DNA from: Chiua virens
Lineage: Eukaryota > Basidiomycota > Agaricomycetes > Boletales > Boletaceae
DNA: 64,000 nucleotides
Reading direction: 5' to 3'
NCBI GenBank assembly: GCA_019787685.1
Contig: JAHNUO010000047.1
Coordinates: forward strand, 1 to 64,000
Shown here: positions 41,482 to 54,702 of the stretch, one piece after another
Position numbering within the stretch: position 1 is the first letter of the stretch
Layout of the letters: the number at the start of each line of letters is the position of its first letter
The notes under the pieces: model-generated
Seen by the model: only the letters and a program-made list of their open reading frames with translations
Databases searched by the model: none
What the model was told of the DNA's origin: nothing
Program-made: the position numbers and the translations under genes

Positions 41482-41567
41482 ACGAGGACGAGGACAATTC
41501 AGATGTAAATAGTGACAACAGTATGAGTGACGGCTATGAGGACAGCGACTTGGATGCTTATTTCTAG
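41482..41567 (+). pseudogene. Severed acidic C-terminus of an older gene
   Basis: The plus-strand frame after the element end reads NEDEDNSDVNSDNSMSDGYE then DSDLDAYF and a TAG stop. The dense Asp/Glu/Ser composition is typical of an eukaryotic acidic tail. The rest of the gene is not found next to it, so the element insertion and a deletion removed it. Confidence 0.4.
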
Positions 41568-42909
41568 CTATGACAATGACCATCCAAATCTACTTTTAAT
41601 TATGAGTAGTTCGATGGCTCGTTCAAAATGTAAATGTATTTATTGCCTACTAACGGTGTTGGCTGCGATAAGGGCTTATAACTCCTTGCAGTAATTACAG
41701 AAGTTTCGAAAGCACTAAAGACATTACCAGCAACTACCACAATTGCAGTAGTATACAAGAAATGCGCCAATGCCTTGCTAGTATGTATATTCCATGGTAA
41801 TAATGTAAATCATCCTCGTAGTATGGCAACGATCCTATAAATTTGTGTAACCCCTTATCGGACCTCGGTCAGATCTGCAATGTTGTATGATATTGATTAC
41901 ACAAGCAATTCCCAGCAAGTTAGATACAATGGTAGGGTATTGGTCGTGATATACACACTCGTGGGCACTAGAGTCCTTGGCTCCAACACTATTACGTCCT
42001 CTCATGATGGCCGTGCTGCCTCGACTAGTTCATTATTTTCACAACACATAATCCATTTGATTTATAGTACAGGTTCAATGATCTCAAACACGCAGTGTCA
42101 CACATCGAGCTGTTGGCTGTGCATGACACCCATTTGAATACATAATTGAGTAATTGCAATTGCTCTGCCGGCTAAAAGTAATGAGTCATTGCAGCTGTGC
42201 TCCCCATTGGGAGCTTGAAGTAACCTCTGAGGCGAGATTCAACGACACATCTCACTCAAACATTTACTCCACAGGTTTATAAAGAGTGCAACCCGCTGGC
42301 AAATGGCACCCAACGACATTCGAAACCTGCAGTTCCCTGCCTACTATTATTTATGGCTATGAATGCGTTCCCCGTAAGTACCACTTGGCTCCTTTGAATG
42401 CTGTTGACCTACAAGATAGAACGGCACGCGAGTTTTCTTCTGGACGGCCTGTGGTGAAATAAAGTATGGTACTGTACAATCCATGAGTCGCCTTGCCGAT
42501 GTGAGCTGTTTGCTCCAATATGCGCAGTATCTGCGACTAATTGTCAGTACCAGGGGACGCAGGTTATCATTGTAGTGATGGATGGAGGGGAAGGTCATCG
42601 CAGTCTTCCGTAAGTCATATTAACATTGTGAAACCCAGACACTCTGAGAGGCTGACGCCAATTATCAGCGTGTCGAGTGTCTCAAAAGTACACTAGTAAG
42701 CCAAGTCATTATTCGGAGCATGCTTTATCAGCATTTATTGTAGATTTCATTAGACTAGCTAGAACCATTGGATGGACTTCACATCCCCTGCACATCTGTG
42801 TTCCTCAGATTCCTGACACTTTGAGCTTTCTCACGTCGGAATAAGACTTTCAGTCATATTGTACATAGCAGTCTATTGTTGAAAACCACAAGTACAACGG
42901 CTGCAGGTA
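41568..42909. other. Intergenic stretch, no gene supported
   Basis: Open frames at 41880-42137 and 42347-42598 have no coding bias I can support and no recognisable domain. No clear repeats. Confidence 0.5.
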
Positions 42910-45350
42910 TCATGCGCGAGCTTCAGATGCAGCAGGTGTGCAACGACGCTTTGAGCCCTGTTCTAGTGTTGGACTAGCCCCACGCTTCGAGCCCTTCGAC
43001 AATGACCCTTTCGAGTTCGCCAAATGGTTGGTCCCACGCTGGGTCGTCTTTACCCGAATTTTCTTCGTTGTGGTGAAACTACCCGGTAGATTGTCGTCTG
43101 CCTTGTCGTCCATAGGCCACGCCTCCTTGTCCAAGGCGCATCTCATCTCGTCAAGGAACGAGCGAGCCATTTTGAGAGACTCAATATCCTCGTCATACTC
43201 AGAAATGATGACGCGTAACGCGATGAGCTTGTCGTCCTGCTGCTCCCGTGGAATGTCGATCTTTTTTCGATCTTCATCACTTGGAGGTTGCCCGTAAAAC
43301 GACTTGAAAGGCTTGCGTAGGACTGCAAGAAGCTTCAGAAGTGGGGTGGATATTCTGGGTGCGAAGTCCTCCGATGGATAAGTGCCCGCAGCAAAGTCCT
43401 TGGCCTTGGCGCGACCACCAGATTCGAAATGTCCTAGGTTCGAACACACCTCATCAAACATGGCGAGGTCATAATCCCGATTGCCAGCCGAATATGTGTC
43501 ACCGGCAGGCACGTAACGCAGAGTAATCCATGCAAGGACATGAAGGAACGACTCGAGATCATCCGCAAACTCGTGCATCTTGCCAGGGTTCTTAAGGAGA
43601 TTGGCAGACATGAACTGCCATGTGCCCTGGTTGAGTTGACGGTGATCAATGCATGAAATAATAGCATGGCGCCGGATGGCTTACAGTGCGATCAGGGCGT
43701 CTGCTTCCAACGTCATCCACTAGTTTACCCAGTTCCCAATCAATCAATAGACCCCGGCCCTCGTCTGTCAATATGATATTCCCCGCGCTTATATCGCGAT
43801 GTAAAATCTTTGCCTTTTCGAATGCGTGCGAGTGGGCTGTATCATGGTTTGTTAGAAATCTCAGTCAAAATATGCAGGAACTGTACCTTGAAGTGCGTCA
43901 AAGACGCCAGTAACCAGTTCTTTTGTGCAAACAAATTTGTAAAGTGCTCGGCCAACAACCCCATGGAATAGCCGGTAGTGCTGGTATGGCGAGATCCGGA
44001 GCTTTACGCATAGCCATGGAGCATTCCCAAACTCTTGTGTTCGTGTCTTTCCGCCATCAATGTCACCACCAGCGACATGCTCGGGGATGTTGGGAGTCCC
44101 ATGAGAGTGCAGGACCTTGTAGATCTCATGTTCAGGCATCACCTTGATGTCCGACGAGCCGGACAGGAATCGCCAGGTGTCCTTCATGTAGATGATTCGT
44201 TCTTGATGCCATGGTCCTTCCTTCACGATATTGTCCTGGGCTGGAACCCAGACTACGGGGAGGCTTCGAGTGCGTCGGCTGACGGGCGACCGATTTTGCG
44301 TCGACGGCTTAGGACCATATGCATAGCCTAAACCAGACATGCCAGGTAACTCGTATCTGTACAGCGCCGCATCATTGCTTTTGATCCCCAGTTTTTGCCG
44401 CACGCGCGCGGCGAGATCAGGCACAATTTCCGCTGGCTGGACGGTGGGGTCGTGGCCACGTTCCACAGCAGAAAGGTGATCAAACTGCCACAAAAATTCG
44501 GCCATAAGCCTGGGCTGTGCACGGTAGTTAAAGGCAGCGGTCACAATAACGCCCGATGGGTCCCATCGCAGGAACCGAGCATCCTGGGTTTCGACTAGCA
44601 TCGAGAATGAGAAGTTGCGGAATTGCACACTGTGCAGAGCGCCAGCATAATGCGACAGTTGGCCTCGGATCGACCTTCCCTCCTTCGTAGCCGGGGTGAA
44701 CGAGCCTGACTTGATCGCGGAGCGACATGAGTCCTCTGTGATATCTGAAGGATCCTGGAAAGCAGCACCATCGTTGTTCTTAAACTCTATCCAAAGCTCC
44801 ATTTGGGAGAAATTAGTCCTGTCTGGGATTGGTTGGTCGCGATTGTAGATGGAGATATCTGTCCTAAGCTTTAGCTTGTTTGACGTGTCCTCTCTGTTGC
44901 TCGTGTTCACCGCTTCAAGATGTGGCATCCATTGTTGAATCGCGTCGATCTGGAAGAGGGCGACTGTCACACCGTGAGATCATCTGCAGAGGGCTGCGCT
45001 ACTTACAAATGGTGCATAACGGCCACTATCCGACCCATTCTCCTGGACTTCCTGGAATGGATTCTCGGGGATTTCTGGTAACGGTGCACCGGCAGTAGAG
45101 AGGAATATATTGAGGAATTCCTTGACGGGCATCGCACCGACCCAGCGACCTTCCATCTCGTCGCTAAGGCGTTCGCGGGCTGTTTCGTAATCCTGAGGAG
45201 TAGAGGTGTAAGCCAAGTTTGAACCAAACTTCTTTTTGGCTGGAGTGGAATCGCTGGCGAACTCGAGCTGAGGAGCGTGTTCAAGTTGTGTGCTGGATGT
45301 GGTAGTCGACTGGCGTCGGACAACAGGCTGGACCTGGTGAGAGTTGGGCA
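42910..45350 (-). CDS. FunK1-type fungal protein kinase, four exons, apparently intact
   Basis: ATG at 45348-45350 (MPNSHQVQPVV). Exons 45007-45350, 43887-44962, 43685-43836 and 42910-43626 with GTAAGT/GTACAG/GTAAGC donors. Kinase motifs: ILHRDISAGNI (catalytic HRD), LLIDWELGK (DFG-equivalent DWE), then across the last splice DRTGTWQFMS and HEFADDLESFLHVL. The region before it (QMELWIEFKNND, TKEGRSIRGQL, YAGALHSVQFRNFSFS) is the FunK1 N-lobe. The tail is basic (KKIRVKTTQRG, SKRGASPTLEQGSKRR) and probably nuclear. FunK1 kinases are expanded in multicellular basidiomycetes; substrates are mostly unknown. Upstream is a CACGTG box at about 45502. All motifs are present and no stop or frame break is seen, unlike most neighbours. 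Confidence 0.92.
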
Positions 45351-48088
45351 TGTTGAAGGAAGAACGGGTGATCCAGGGTGAGGAAAGAGAGTGAGCGAAC
45401 ATGTAAGTCACGATAATCGCCACGCACCACATGTTTGTTTTCCGACATAAGTATCTGTAACCCGGTAAGCAATCTGAAGTTGGGCCAGCAGCAGGCTAAG
45501 GGGCCACGTGACAACCACTGGCAGGGCGCGGTTCGGGCGTGCTACAGGCCGTGAATGACCGGGACCGGTCGGGGGATGCGCGGCAACTGAGTGGCCAAGC
45601 GTTGAGAGGGGCCTTGCGTGGGAACCCCGGCTTTGCGCAGCGAGCTCATGTTTTCTCTTTCCGCGTGTGAGGTGCAACTAATAGTCCATCTAATTCAGTA
45701 CTACAGTACTACAGGACCAGTAACCCTCAGCCTTCAGATTCCAATGTCACCTTGGCTGTCACGGCGACGCCGATGTTTATATTCTTCTTGGACGGGAGAC
45801 ATGTGGGTGGTGACTCGGATGCGGCATGCATGGACAGAGGTTGATTATGGATGTCGTCGACTCGCCTGGACTGGCCTTGATACGGCCGTATGGATGTGGT
45901 ACATCAAACCACACTGACGCTCTAGGTCGCGGCTCCATCTTTCCTTGACATCGCGGTGGGTTGGCATGTTGCTTGGGATGTGTGACGCGTGTAGTGGACT
46001 GTGTGCGTAGCCCATCGTTCCGGTCACCTTCAGCATTCTTCTGGTGCTTCAGTTCGCTCTCGGCACTTCTTGTTGTGACTTGCTCGCCCATCGACCCTCC
46101 TGGAGCAGTATCTCGACTTTGCGCACACCGCTGATGCGCTTGCTGGGTGGCTTGGGTCGCCTGGAGCTGTCTGACGAGTTTGCCTCATTCACATCCCTCG
46201 ACCGTTTCCTGACCCGTTCTAGCGCTTCTAATGGCTTCTTCAGCCTGTTACGAGGATCCTCAATGCTGGCGACGCATCTGCATCAGCTTTCGGCATGGCC
46301 AGCTCGTCTCAAGCTTTGTGGCGCGTTTTCTTCAACTATTTTCTGTGGTCCTTTACTAACATGCTCTGATACGTTCTGCAGCTTCTTTGGATGCTCCTTA
46401 GTGTCATACAGTCACCAGCAACCATTTCCACCATCCTACAAACCTCCAGACCGAGCCCAAGTCAAAACGGCCGAGCACGAAGACGTGTAACAACCCCCAC
46501 CACGAATGCACGGCACTGGCGAGCGTAGTGACAAAGCGTGCTCGTAGGCGATGCAGGCATGACTAGGACCTTAGGAACAGGCTTAAGGCAACGACGAATA
46601 CGCCAGAATGTCAGCCCGAGCGGGAAGAGCGAAGGGAGAGAGACCGCCCACCAGAACTCCCATTCACTGTGATCCAAAGCAAGGGGCTTCACAAATGCTC
46701 GAGGGCATGACAGAACCAAGCTGCGTATTTACCCCGTTCAATGAAATAGCTACATTTGGCTTACGATGCTCTGCAGTTTCAATGCCTGTTCAACCTGCTG
46801 GCTTTGGTGGGATCCTAGCCTGCCAACGCAAGCAAGTACGAACGTTTCGTACTTGCATATTTAGCCGAGCAGCACCTATTAATACTTTGTACTTGTATTT
46901 GTTTGAAAATCTGGAATTATGTCGTTTACAACCATAGGCTCTTACGAAAATTCGAACGTGCTTGCACCAAGTGCTGCTGTCCCCTCCCCTCCCTGCTCGT
47001 CCTCATCAGTCTCCAGGTCATTAAGCCCTCTTTCTGTTTTCCTCCACTCATCTCATCACCTTTCTGGCCCTGTGACACCCTCCTCCCTGCGCCGTTCGTC
47101 CAAATTACTGGCTGTTTCTACCGCGGGCACGTGCGGCTGTCAGAAAGTGGTCAGATCAACGCAGTGACTTCAGCTGAAAACCGACTTTTTTCGGGGTTGG
47201 TAGCAAGGGCGGCAGCGGCGTAGCGAACTGGACGAACATATGGTGAGGAATGCACGGTAGCATGACGTCCAAGAACGTACCCATCTTGAGACGTGTGTCG
47301 AGCGCGGTGTGCGTTGGTTGGTGTCAACTGCAAAGATTGTGGCTTAAACTTTACTGTTGCAGTTTGGATTCGGCGGTGTCAATGCTGTCAGCCACGCGAT
47401 CAAAGCAATGCTACTTACTACTTACACCGTGATTGCATTCCCTCCTACACCTCACCTGCTCCTTGCTCGGAGTCACCGGTCGTGTCTCCCGGTGAGTTGC
47501 GTCCCCCCCTCCTCTCCTCGGTGTTGAGACAAACGCGACACGTGGACGATGCAACACGCTGTCATCTCGTTCTCGTCATGTTGCGTCGTTGTCGTGATAT
47601 CATCGTGATGCCGCTGTCGTCCTCGCGTTGTGGGGCGACATGGATTGTGAATGACACGAAGGAGAGGTGTGGAGCAGTGTGGGGCCCGGGCCGCGAAAGA
47701 TTACAATGAGTGAGTGCAAGGTGAAGCACACCAAAATACATCCTAAGACGATGCAAAACATGTTAGAACGTTAGCAACAGCACAGGAAGCGAATGGTAGA
47801 GTAAAACTCACCCAGAGGATGACCAGAGTCGAAATATGACCCAAGGGGCGAAACGGCCATATTACACGACATCCACACTCACTTGAAGTGCCCTGGAAGT
47901 GAGCAGCACGAGAATCGAGGTGCCATGGTGATGATGCCACGGCGGATGCGCGAGTCAACGACAACATACGTCATGGTCATGCTACGTCACTAGTCACTGC
48001 TGGTGGTTGCGGCAGCGGCATTGTCGTCCGTGGGAACTTTAGGGCAAGGAATTTTACGGGGAAACTGACCCAGTGTCACGGGTGTATC
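45351..48088. other. Long intergenic stretch, partly repeat-like
   Basis: The first 300 bases are the FunK1 upstream region. On the minus strand around 46060-46430 there is a charged coding-like frame (LERVRKRSRDVNEANSSDSS) with stops, possibly gag debris. TGTAACAACCCCC at 46487 resembles an LTR start but no partner end or target duplication was found. An 11-bp inverted repeat GCAAGTACGAA with 3-base loop is at 46832-46856. No gene is supported. Confidence 0.4.
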
Positions 48089-51000
48089 ATGCCAGGAAAC
48101 AACTCGGATAGCCATGATTCGTCCGGAGTCGCGCCTGCTCATCACTCTAATGTCTCCTTCTCTTCTCAGTCAACGACATTCACTTCCAATAGCGCGTCTC
48201 ATGATGCAGACAACTCCAACAGACCATCTGACGATCAGTACGCGCACATACCCCATATAACACGAGCGTGTGACGAGCAGAGTCCCAGCTGGAAGCACTC
48301 AAAACTCTCCTGGAGAGAGAGAATCGCATCAAGGAGGGTGCAGAGAAGTTCCTCAAGCTCTCGATTACAGTAGGTACTCCTTAGGGTGTCACCGCGAACC
48401 ATACTCACTGGGACCTACAAAGGACACGATGCGTATCCGAGTCGAGTCTGAATTGGAGATGGATGAGATATAATTACTCACCAAGAAGATCGAACTGGGT
48501 AAGGACTTTAGTCACGCATCCTCTCCAAATGCCCACTGTCTCTCAAGAAACGTCCCGTGGCAAACGGAGAAGGAATGGCATGCCTGCGACCAAACGCAGG
48601 TTCGCTGGACAAGCGCCGCTATCCACCGTTCGCTTCAGAGCGGACAGCGATGGCAGGGATCGAGGTACTGACATCTTGATGATGTGGCGTGCCCCGACTA
48701 AAGGCTCTATCAGATGACTTTCGTACCGCGTTGAACCAGGCGACTTCTTATCTCAAGTCATTCGCGACGACTTCTCGTGCCAGTTCGACCAGTCCAGCGC
48801 CGTCATCGTCGTCCAGCAGTCCTGCCAGCCTAACGAATTCTGATCTCGATAAATCGCGTATAGATATCATGAATAAGTTCGTCAACCTTCTCACCTTTGT
48901 GTCCGCTACGAGCTAAGCATGACCGAGCTTGTTCAAGCGTCAGTCCCGTTGCCACCTGCATCACTGGTATGACAGCTGATAAGTTGTACAGTGTGATATC
49001 ATCTCTCTCAGATAGGGCTTCAAAACACTGTCGCGCGGCTGCATACAGACTCATTCGTCACTCACTGGTTGACTTCGCGTCAGTAGAAGAGTTGCATCGA
49101 CAGTCCTTGGAATGGTTCATAGTAAAGTGATGCAGCTCACTTCTAACCCAGAATTGTATGTGAACTTTCCATAGGTCACTGGCGTGCGACAACAAACATG
49201 CTGTTGAGAGAGAACAGGTGATCAAGCTCATTCGTACCGTAGTCGATATTGTATCCGAAAAACGTGACAGACAAGGAAACGCCGGCTCGAGTTGGATCCC
49301 ATTGTCCGAACCAATCATGCGAGCATTCGTCGCTGTTGCTGAGCACGCAGATGATCCATTTAGGCAGATATGCGTTCAAACGTTGGCCGAGATGAGTTCG
49401 TAGAGATTGCAAGTGAGTTATTGTCACGCCCTGACTGTGTCCTCGTCAATAGGTTTGCTTGATATCGATCTGGTTGCAAGGGCAGGCGGCATCCGGTTTC
49501 TCCTTCATGCTCTCGGTGAAGGCCCAGTCGAGATCAGGCCCATCCTTGCAGCTACCTTCCTTCATGTAATCGACTCGCCGCGCACTCGTGCTTATCTGCG
49601 ATTGGGTATCGATGTAGAGGTACATCACAAAGTTATGCTCTTTGTTCCTCTCAGATGGCTCGCCAGATTGCGCTCTTGGCAATGACAGATGCGTATGGAT
49701 GAGATCCCGATCACGTGGATCGCATGAAAAGTTGCACGAAAGTCATAGAACTTATGTTGCGAACTTGGAGCGGTTGGTATCACACACACTCGACTCTTTC
49801 ACGATTAACACTGTAACAGGACTGATGTATTTCTGCATGGAAGACCGGAGAGCAATCAAGTCCATCATCAACACGTTGCGTATACCTTCTCTCGACACAA
49901 GGGTATTTTCATGTTTTCTGTGGGAAGACGAGCACTCACGAAACACAGGAAATCATCCTGGATATGTTCTTTGATCTTCTAAACATTAAGGCCCCAGAGT
50001 GGTATAAAACCTTCATAGATGGACGTCACTTGACAAGTGAGTGACCTCGAATATGCGTTCATGGAATGTGAGATGACGTTCTTGTAGTGTATCGTAAACC
50101 CCGGAATTTACCTGAGCGCATTGGTGAAAACAAGTCACCAGAGCGGCCACCTGAAATGCTGAAGTTGACTGACCAGTACATTGCTCTCCTACTGGTGTTC
50201 ACAAATGCGGGTTTACTGGATGTAATCATATTTCCCCATTTTGAAAGAGGTACATGCTGATTTTATTCATAGGCCTTGACTTGCATGCTAGAGGAGAGTA
50301 CCATTGTGTCCAATCTGGCGCGGAAGGCCACTCTACTCATGGCAGAAGTCATGCAAATGGCGAACAGAGTCTTGCCATTAACCATTGCAGCCAATATACA
50401 GGCTGTTCCTCGTGTTTTCAGTCTGGCATCGGATTACAAAGGTGGGGAACACAGGATTATCGGAACGTCAGCAATATCAGCGATCGATAGTTTCAATCGC
50501 AATCGTACAAGGCTACAACCCAACGTCAAGGGTACAAGATCAAGGTTAGCCCTAATTTCATCTCACGCACCCTCCATGAGATGATGTTTTGTTCAGGGCT
50601 AATTCTGCGGAGGATGCCGTCCGCCGAGGTCAACGGCAAGTGGAACAAAGCAAGGTTAAGATAGGCATGCAAATGGACGATAAAACGTTCCAGTCAAACT
50701 TACTTGAGAGTCAGGTAAATGGATTGATGCGAATGTCGGATTCGTTGTTCTGAGGCCATTTCCTAGGTCATGCTCACCAAAGACAATACGAAGTGGAACT
50801 TTGATATGCTCCAGGAATTAATCGATGGTCCACTTCTGAGCCCCAAACGGCTGGAGGAAGCCATCAAAGTATCGCGCTTCATGCGTCGTCTGATATCGTT
50901 CTTTCACCTGTTTTCACACCATTTTTCGGACCTTCCGCGTAGGCAGGCAAGTCCGACGTGAGTTCTGGTTCTCGGTTGACTTACTAGGATTGCTTGACAG

Positions 51001-52330
51001 CCTAATTTCCGATGGGTACGATTGGGGTATAATCTCCTCACAACCCTTCTTGCAAGCCCGGATGGTGTTTGCTTTCTGATGGCGGAGGACGAATTTCTGA
51101 ATCAAATCGTGAAGAGTTTTGCTCAACTTGACCCAGTTCATATAGCATTCGTAATATGTTCACTGCGCTGATCCCAAGCGACAGTTCAATGGTACTCCTG
51201 AGTCCGACCCGATTTTCTCTAAAGCACGCCTATCGGACACCCTAACCTATGGCTACTTTGAAATGCTTGGTACTCTTGGCAAACACGCAGAAGGACTCGA
51301 GTATGTTAGGTCCCTTCGGATGTCTTCGTTGTTTACACAGCCTACAGGCTCATGGAGAAATCGAAAATCTTTACCGCCTTCTATCATCTCAGTGAGCTCC
51401 GAAATCGTGAAGATATCATAAGTACAGTGATCACAAACTTGCACTATACCATGTACGTCTTCTCGCAGATGTGGCTTTGTGATACTCAAACGCAATGAAC
51501 CTATAGCGATGGCCACTCACGTGTAGTGCTTTCAAAGGCGTTGACATCTGAGGATGTTCACGTTCGGCTATTTGCGACGAATCACCTTGGCAAGCTCATT
51601 CGGAATTCACTAAGCCCAGTCTCGTGGAGTTTGCGACTTCTTCTGACGCAGCTCTACGATCCTTCTCCAGAAGTATGCGAAATGGCGATCCAGTTCCTCG
51701 AGGAAGTGTGCGACGCCATGGAAGTGCTCCACTTGTAGTGGAAATGCAGCCCACAATGGACCATCTCGGCGAAATAGGTCATCCATTGTTGCTGAAGTCG
51801 GTTCTGCACAGTTATTCTTCGGACTCATCTAATTGACGTTACGTCAGATTCGTGTCCACTCCAATGGGGTTCCGGTATCAATGGGGTTCCGGTATCTCTA
51901 CAATGCTGGTTACATCGACAGAGAGATGGACATGCGGTTCCATGTAAGCGCACTCATCCTGTTTGAGACTCAACTGACTGATAGAATACAAGGAACGGAA
52001 CATATACTATGTCGTTCAAGTTGAGATCTTCTTGGCAAAGGTATTCACAGAAGACGACGAAGACGTTTTGTGGGTGCTGTCTGTTCATTCCAGCTTCAGT
52101 TCTCATACCATCATGCAGAGCTTTTGATGGTGTTGTCCCACCCCATTTTTATGGGGAGATGTCCAAGACTGAGCTTGGTTGTCAAGTCTTGAGTGAAAAG
52201 GGGCATTTTGCAGAGTTTTCTCATTTTATACGGCAGTATGGTCTTGAGAGCGAAGATCTCGAACTCATCCTGAAGCTGAATGTTAATACCCGAGCGGCAC
52301 CATCATCCCCGTCGCTTCACCATAGTCGGA
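48089..52330 (+). pseudogene. TORC2 subunit Rictor/Ste16/Avo3-like gene, 5' part, decaying
   Basis: A series of plus-strand exons matches the Rictor family, the scaffold of TOR complex 2 (cell growth, actin, AGC-kinase control). In order: a Ser-rich N-terminus; an HR1-like helix LEALKTLLERENRIKEGAEK (about 48285-48350); AAAYRLIRHSLVD; EPIMRAFVAVAEHADDPFR; GGIRFLLHALGEGP; SPRTRAYLRLGID; APEWYKTFIDGRHLT; LLVFTNAGLLDALTCM-like text; LEEAIKVSRFMRRL; RLGYNLLTTLLASPDG; EDVHVRLFATNHLGKLIRN; and MDHLGEIGHPLLLK. Several frame breaks occur: a one-base loss near 51735 relative to the second copy, and a 17-bp tandem duplication (ATGGGGTTCCGGTATC unit) near 51868-51900. The match ends at about 52283 in LKLN. 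The rest of the gene is 1.4 kb downstream. Confidence 0.85.
51265..52283 (+). repeat. Rictor internal duplication, copy A
   Basis: About 1.02 kb matching 53695-54702 throughout, both exons and introns. Copy A carries the one-base deletion at about 51735 and the 17-bp duplication near 51870, so its frame is broken where copy B stays open. Confidence 0.88.
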
Positions 52331-52339
52331 CAAACGTGA

Positions 52340-53690
52340 GTAGCCCATGTTCATCTGTGTTCAGGACATAATGCCCTGTTTCAATATAGGGATGACCACG
52401 ATCGCCGCTGGTACAACTTATTTCCGAACCAAAATAAGGCTGAAAGTCGTGTGGAATAAAAGTGACCGAAAAAGATAGTAATCGTGGAAGTGTGTGTACG
52501 ATCGTGGAAGCACAGCCCGGGAGGGAATCTTCGTGTTGGAAGCGTACTAGGGTCATGCGGAGATGCTGTAAGCGGGGAAGAGTGCGAACTGCCTTGGCGA
52601 GTGCATCCTGCGAAAGCATATGGGTCATGGGAAAGTGCAAAGCAGTCAAACGAGCGTACAACAGTAAATGAGGACTTGCGGGAGCGTACGACTTCAAGCT
52701 TAGTGAGGCCAGGACAGGCATGTGCAATAGACCGGCCTTCATAAGTGGACTGAAAGACGAAGCTGACGCGCAATTTGGTCAGGGGCTTTAAGCCCCTGAG
52801 AACGCTAGCTAGTAATGAGGGTGCAAGATCGCAGATGATCAAAGGTTCATCGAGCGCAATGCTTGTAATCTGATGGCGAATAGGGACCAGCGCTTGTAAA
52901 TGCTCTATGGTGCCGCTAAAGTGTGTGAGGGCAGGGAGTGAGCCATCGGCGAGAGAATTGAGAAGTGCTGCTCGCGAAGTTCGGAGCGACCGCAATTTCG
53001 GATGTGCCTCAAGAAATGCAATAAACAGAGGTTTCATATCAGCGCGTGGATCCCAATCGAGTAAGATGTCCCAGTGAGAGTGTGTAGTCTGGGCCAGCGT
53101 GTGTAACACAAGGGACGCACTATTTGTGCGGAAATAAATGGTGCATCGCTAATGTGCAATTTTTCTAGGTCAGGAGAGCGGTGAATGAGCATATCCCATA
53201 GCCGAGGTTCAGCGGGAAACTCTGCTCTGCCTGAGAAATGTGCCGGCTACGTGGATGGATGGACAAATTACCTTGGAGATCAACGTCTTCGAACCGCTCA
53301 TAGAAACCCCTCTTCACGTTAAGGACGAAACCACGTAAGCCTTTGAATTGGGAGAACTAGAGGTTCGATGAGTCCAGGATCTTAGTGTGTCAAGGAACAA
53401 AACATACATTACTATGGCTGTCAAGAAGTTCTGAGCCGTAGGACGTGCCGACGGTTGTCAGTCTCAGACATCTGTGAGACAAACTGATTGAGCTCACGAC
53501 CCATGTGATCGGAACAATGAGAGTCTTACGCAACGCGAACCACGTATCATCGCGTTGGAGGAATTTCATCGGCATCCCAGATGAATGTATGTAGTGCGTC
53601 CAGGCTATGTGCAAGACATTGTACGAGCCCAGAAATGATACTTCCGTTGAGATCGTTAGGCCCGGTTGAAAAGCGAACCAGGAGCTTCTT
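52340..53690 (-). pseudogene. F-box/LRR-like protein lying antisense between the two Rictor copies
   Basis: The minus strand encodes text typical of basidiomycete F-box/leucine-rich proteins: LLVRFSTGPNDLNGSIISGL, LDALHTFIWDADEIPP, DTWFALRKTLIVPITWVVSS, VKRGFYERFEDVDLQGN, then the open frame 52381-53109 (HSHWDILLDWDPRADMKPLF, LEAHPKLRSLRTSRAALLNS, LPALTHFSGTIEHLQALVPI, KPLTKLRVSFVFQS). LRR-like leucine spacing is clear; the F-box itself is not visible. Frame changes between these blocks suggest introns plus decay. Such proteins are substrate adaptors of SCF ubiquitin ligases. Its limits coincide with the gap between the duplicated Rictor segments. Confidence 0.65.
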
Positions 53691-53694
53691 TACA

Positions 53695-54702
53695 TGGCAC
53701 TCTTAGTAAGCATGCAGAAGGACTCGAGTATGTCAGGTCTCTTTGGATGTCTTCGTTATTGACGCAGCTCACAGGTTCATGGAGAAGTCGAAAATCTTCA
53801 CAGCCTTCTATCACCTCAGTGAGCTCCGAAATCGCAAAGATCTCATAAGTGCAGTGATCATAAACTTGGACTATACCATGTACGTCTTCTCGCAGATGTG
53901 CTTTTGTGACGCCCCAAACGCAGTGAACCTATAGCGATGGCCACCCCCGTGCAGTGCTTTCAAAAGCGCTGACATCTGAGGATGTTCACGTTCGGCTTGT
54001 TGCGACGAGTCACCTTGGCGAGCTCATCCGAAACTCGCTCAGCTCGGTCTCGTGGAGCTTGCGACTTCTTCTTACCCAGCTCTATGATACTTTTCCTGAA
54101 GTATGTGAAATGGCGATCCAAATCCTCGAGGAGGCGTGCGACACCATGGAAGTGCTACAGCTTGTAGTGGAAATGCAGCCCACGATGGATCATCTCGGGG
54201 AAATAGGTCATCCATCGTTGCTGAAGTCGGTTCCACACGCTTTTTTTCTTTTTGAATTCAACTAAATAGATCTTGCCTCACAGATTCATGTCCGATGGGA
54301 TTCCGGTATCTTTACAATGCTGGTTACATCGACAGGGAGATGGACATGTGGTTCCATGTAAGCACACTCATCCTGTTCGAGACTCGACTAACTGCTAGAA
54401 CACAAGGAACGGAACATCTACGTCGTTCAAGTTGAGATCTTCCTGGAAAACGTATTCAGTTCGGAAGCTGCGGAAGATGACGAAGACATTTTGTGGGTGT
54501 TGTCTGTTCATTTCCAGCTTCAGCTCTCACATCGTCATGCAGAGCTTTTGATGGAGTTGTCCCACCCCATTTTTACGGAAGGTGTCCAAGACCGAGCTTG
54601 GCTGCCAGGTCTTGAGTGAAAAGGGGCATTTTGCAGAGTTTTCTCACTTCGTATGGCGGCATGGTCTTGAGAGCGAAGATTTCGAACTCATCATGAAGCT
54701 AA
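53695..54702 (+). repeat. Rictor internal duplication, copy B
   Basis: Second copy of 51265-52283 and contiguous with the true 3' part of the gene. The block from EDVHVRLVATSHLGELIRN to MDHLGEIGHPSLLK is in one open frame. Confidence 0.88.

Noticed and set aside
46044..46490. 148-codon plus-strand ORF
   Set aside because: The opposite strand has a more protein-like charged frame with stops, so this ORF is likely a shadow of decayed sequence.
46487..46928. LTR starting TGTAACAACCCCC
   Set aside because: No partner end with matching 5-bp duplication could be found, so it is mentioned only as a possibility.
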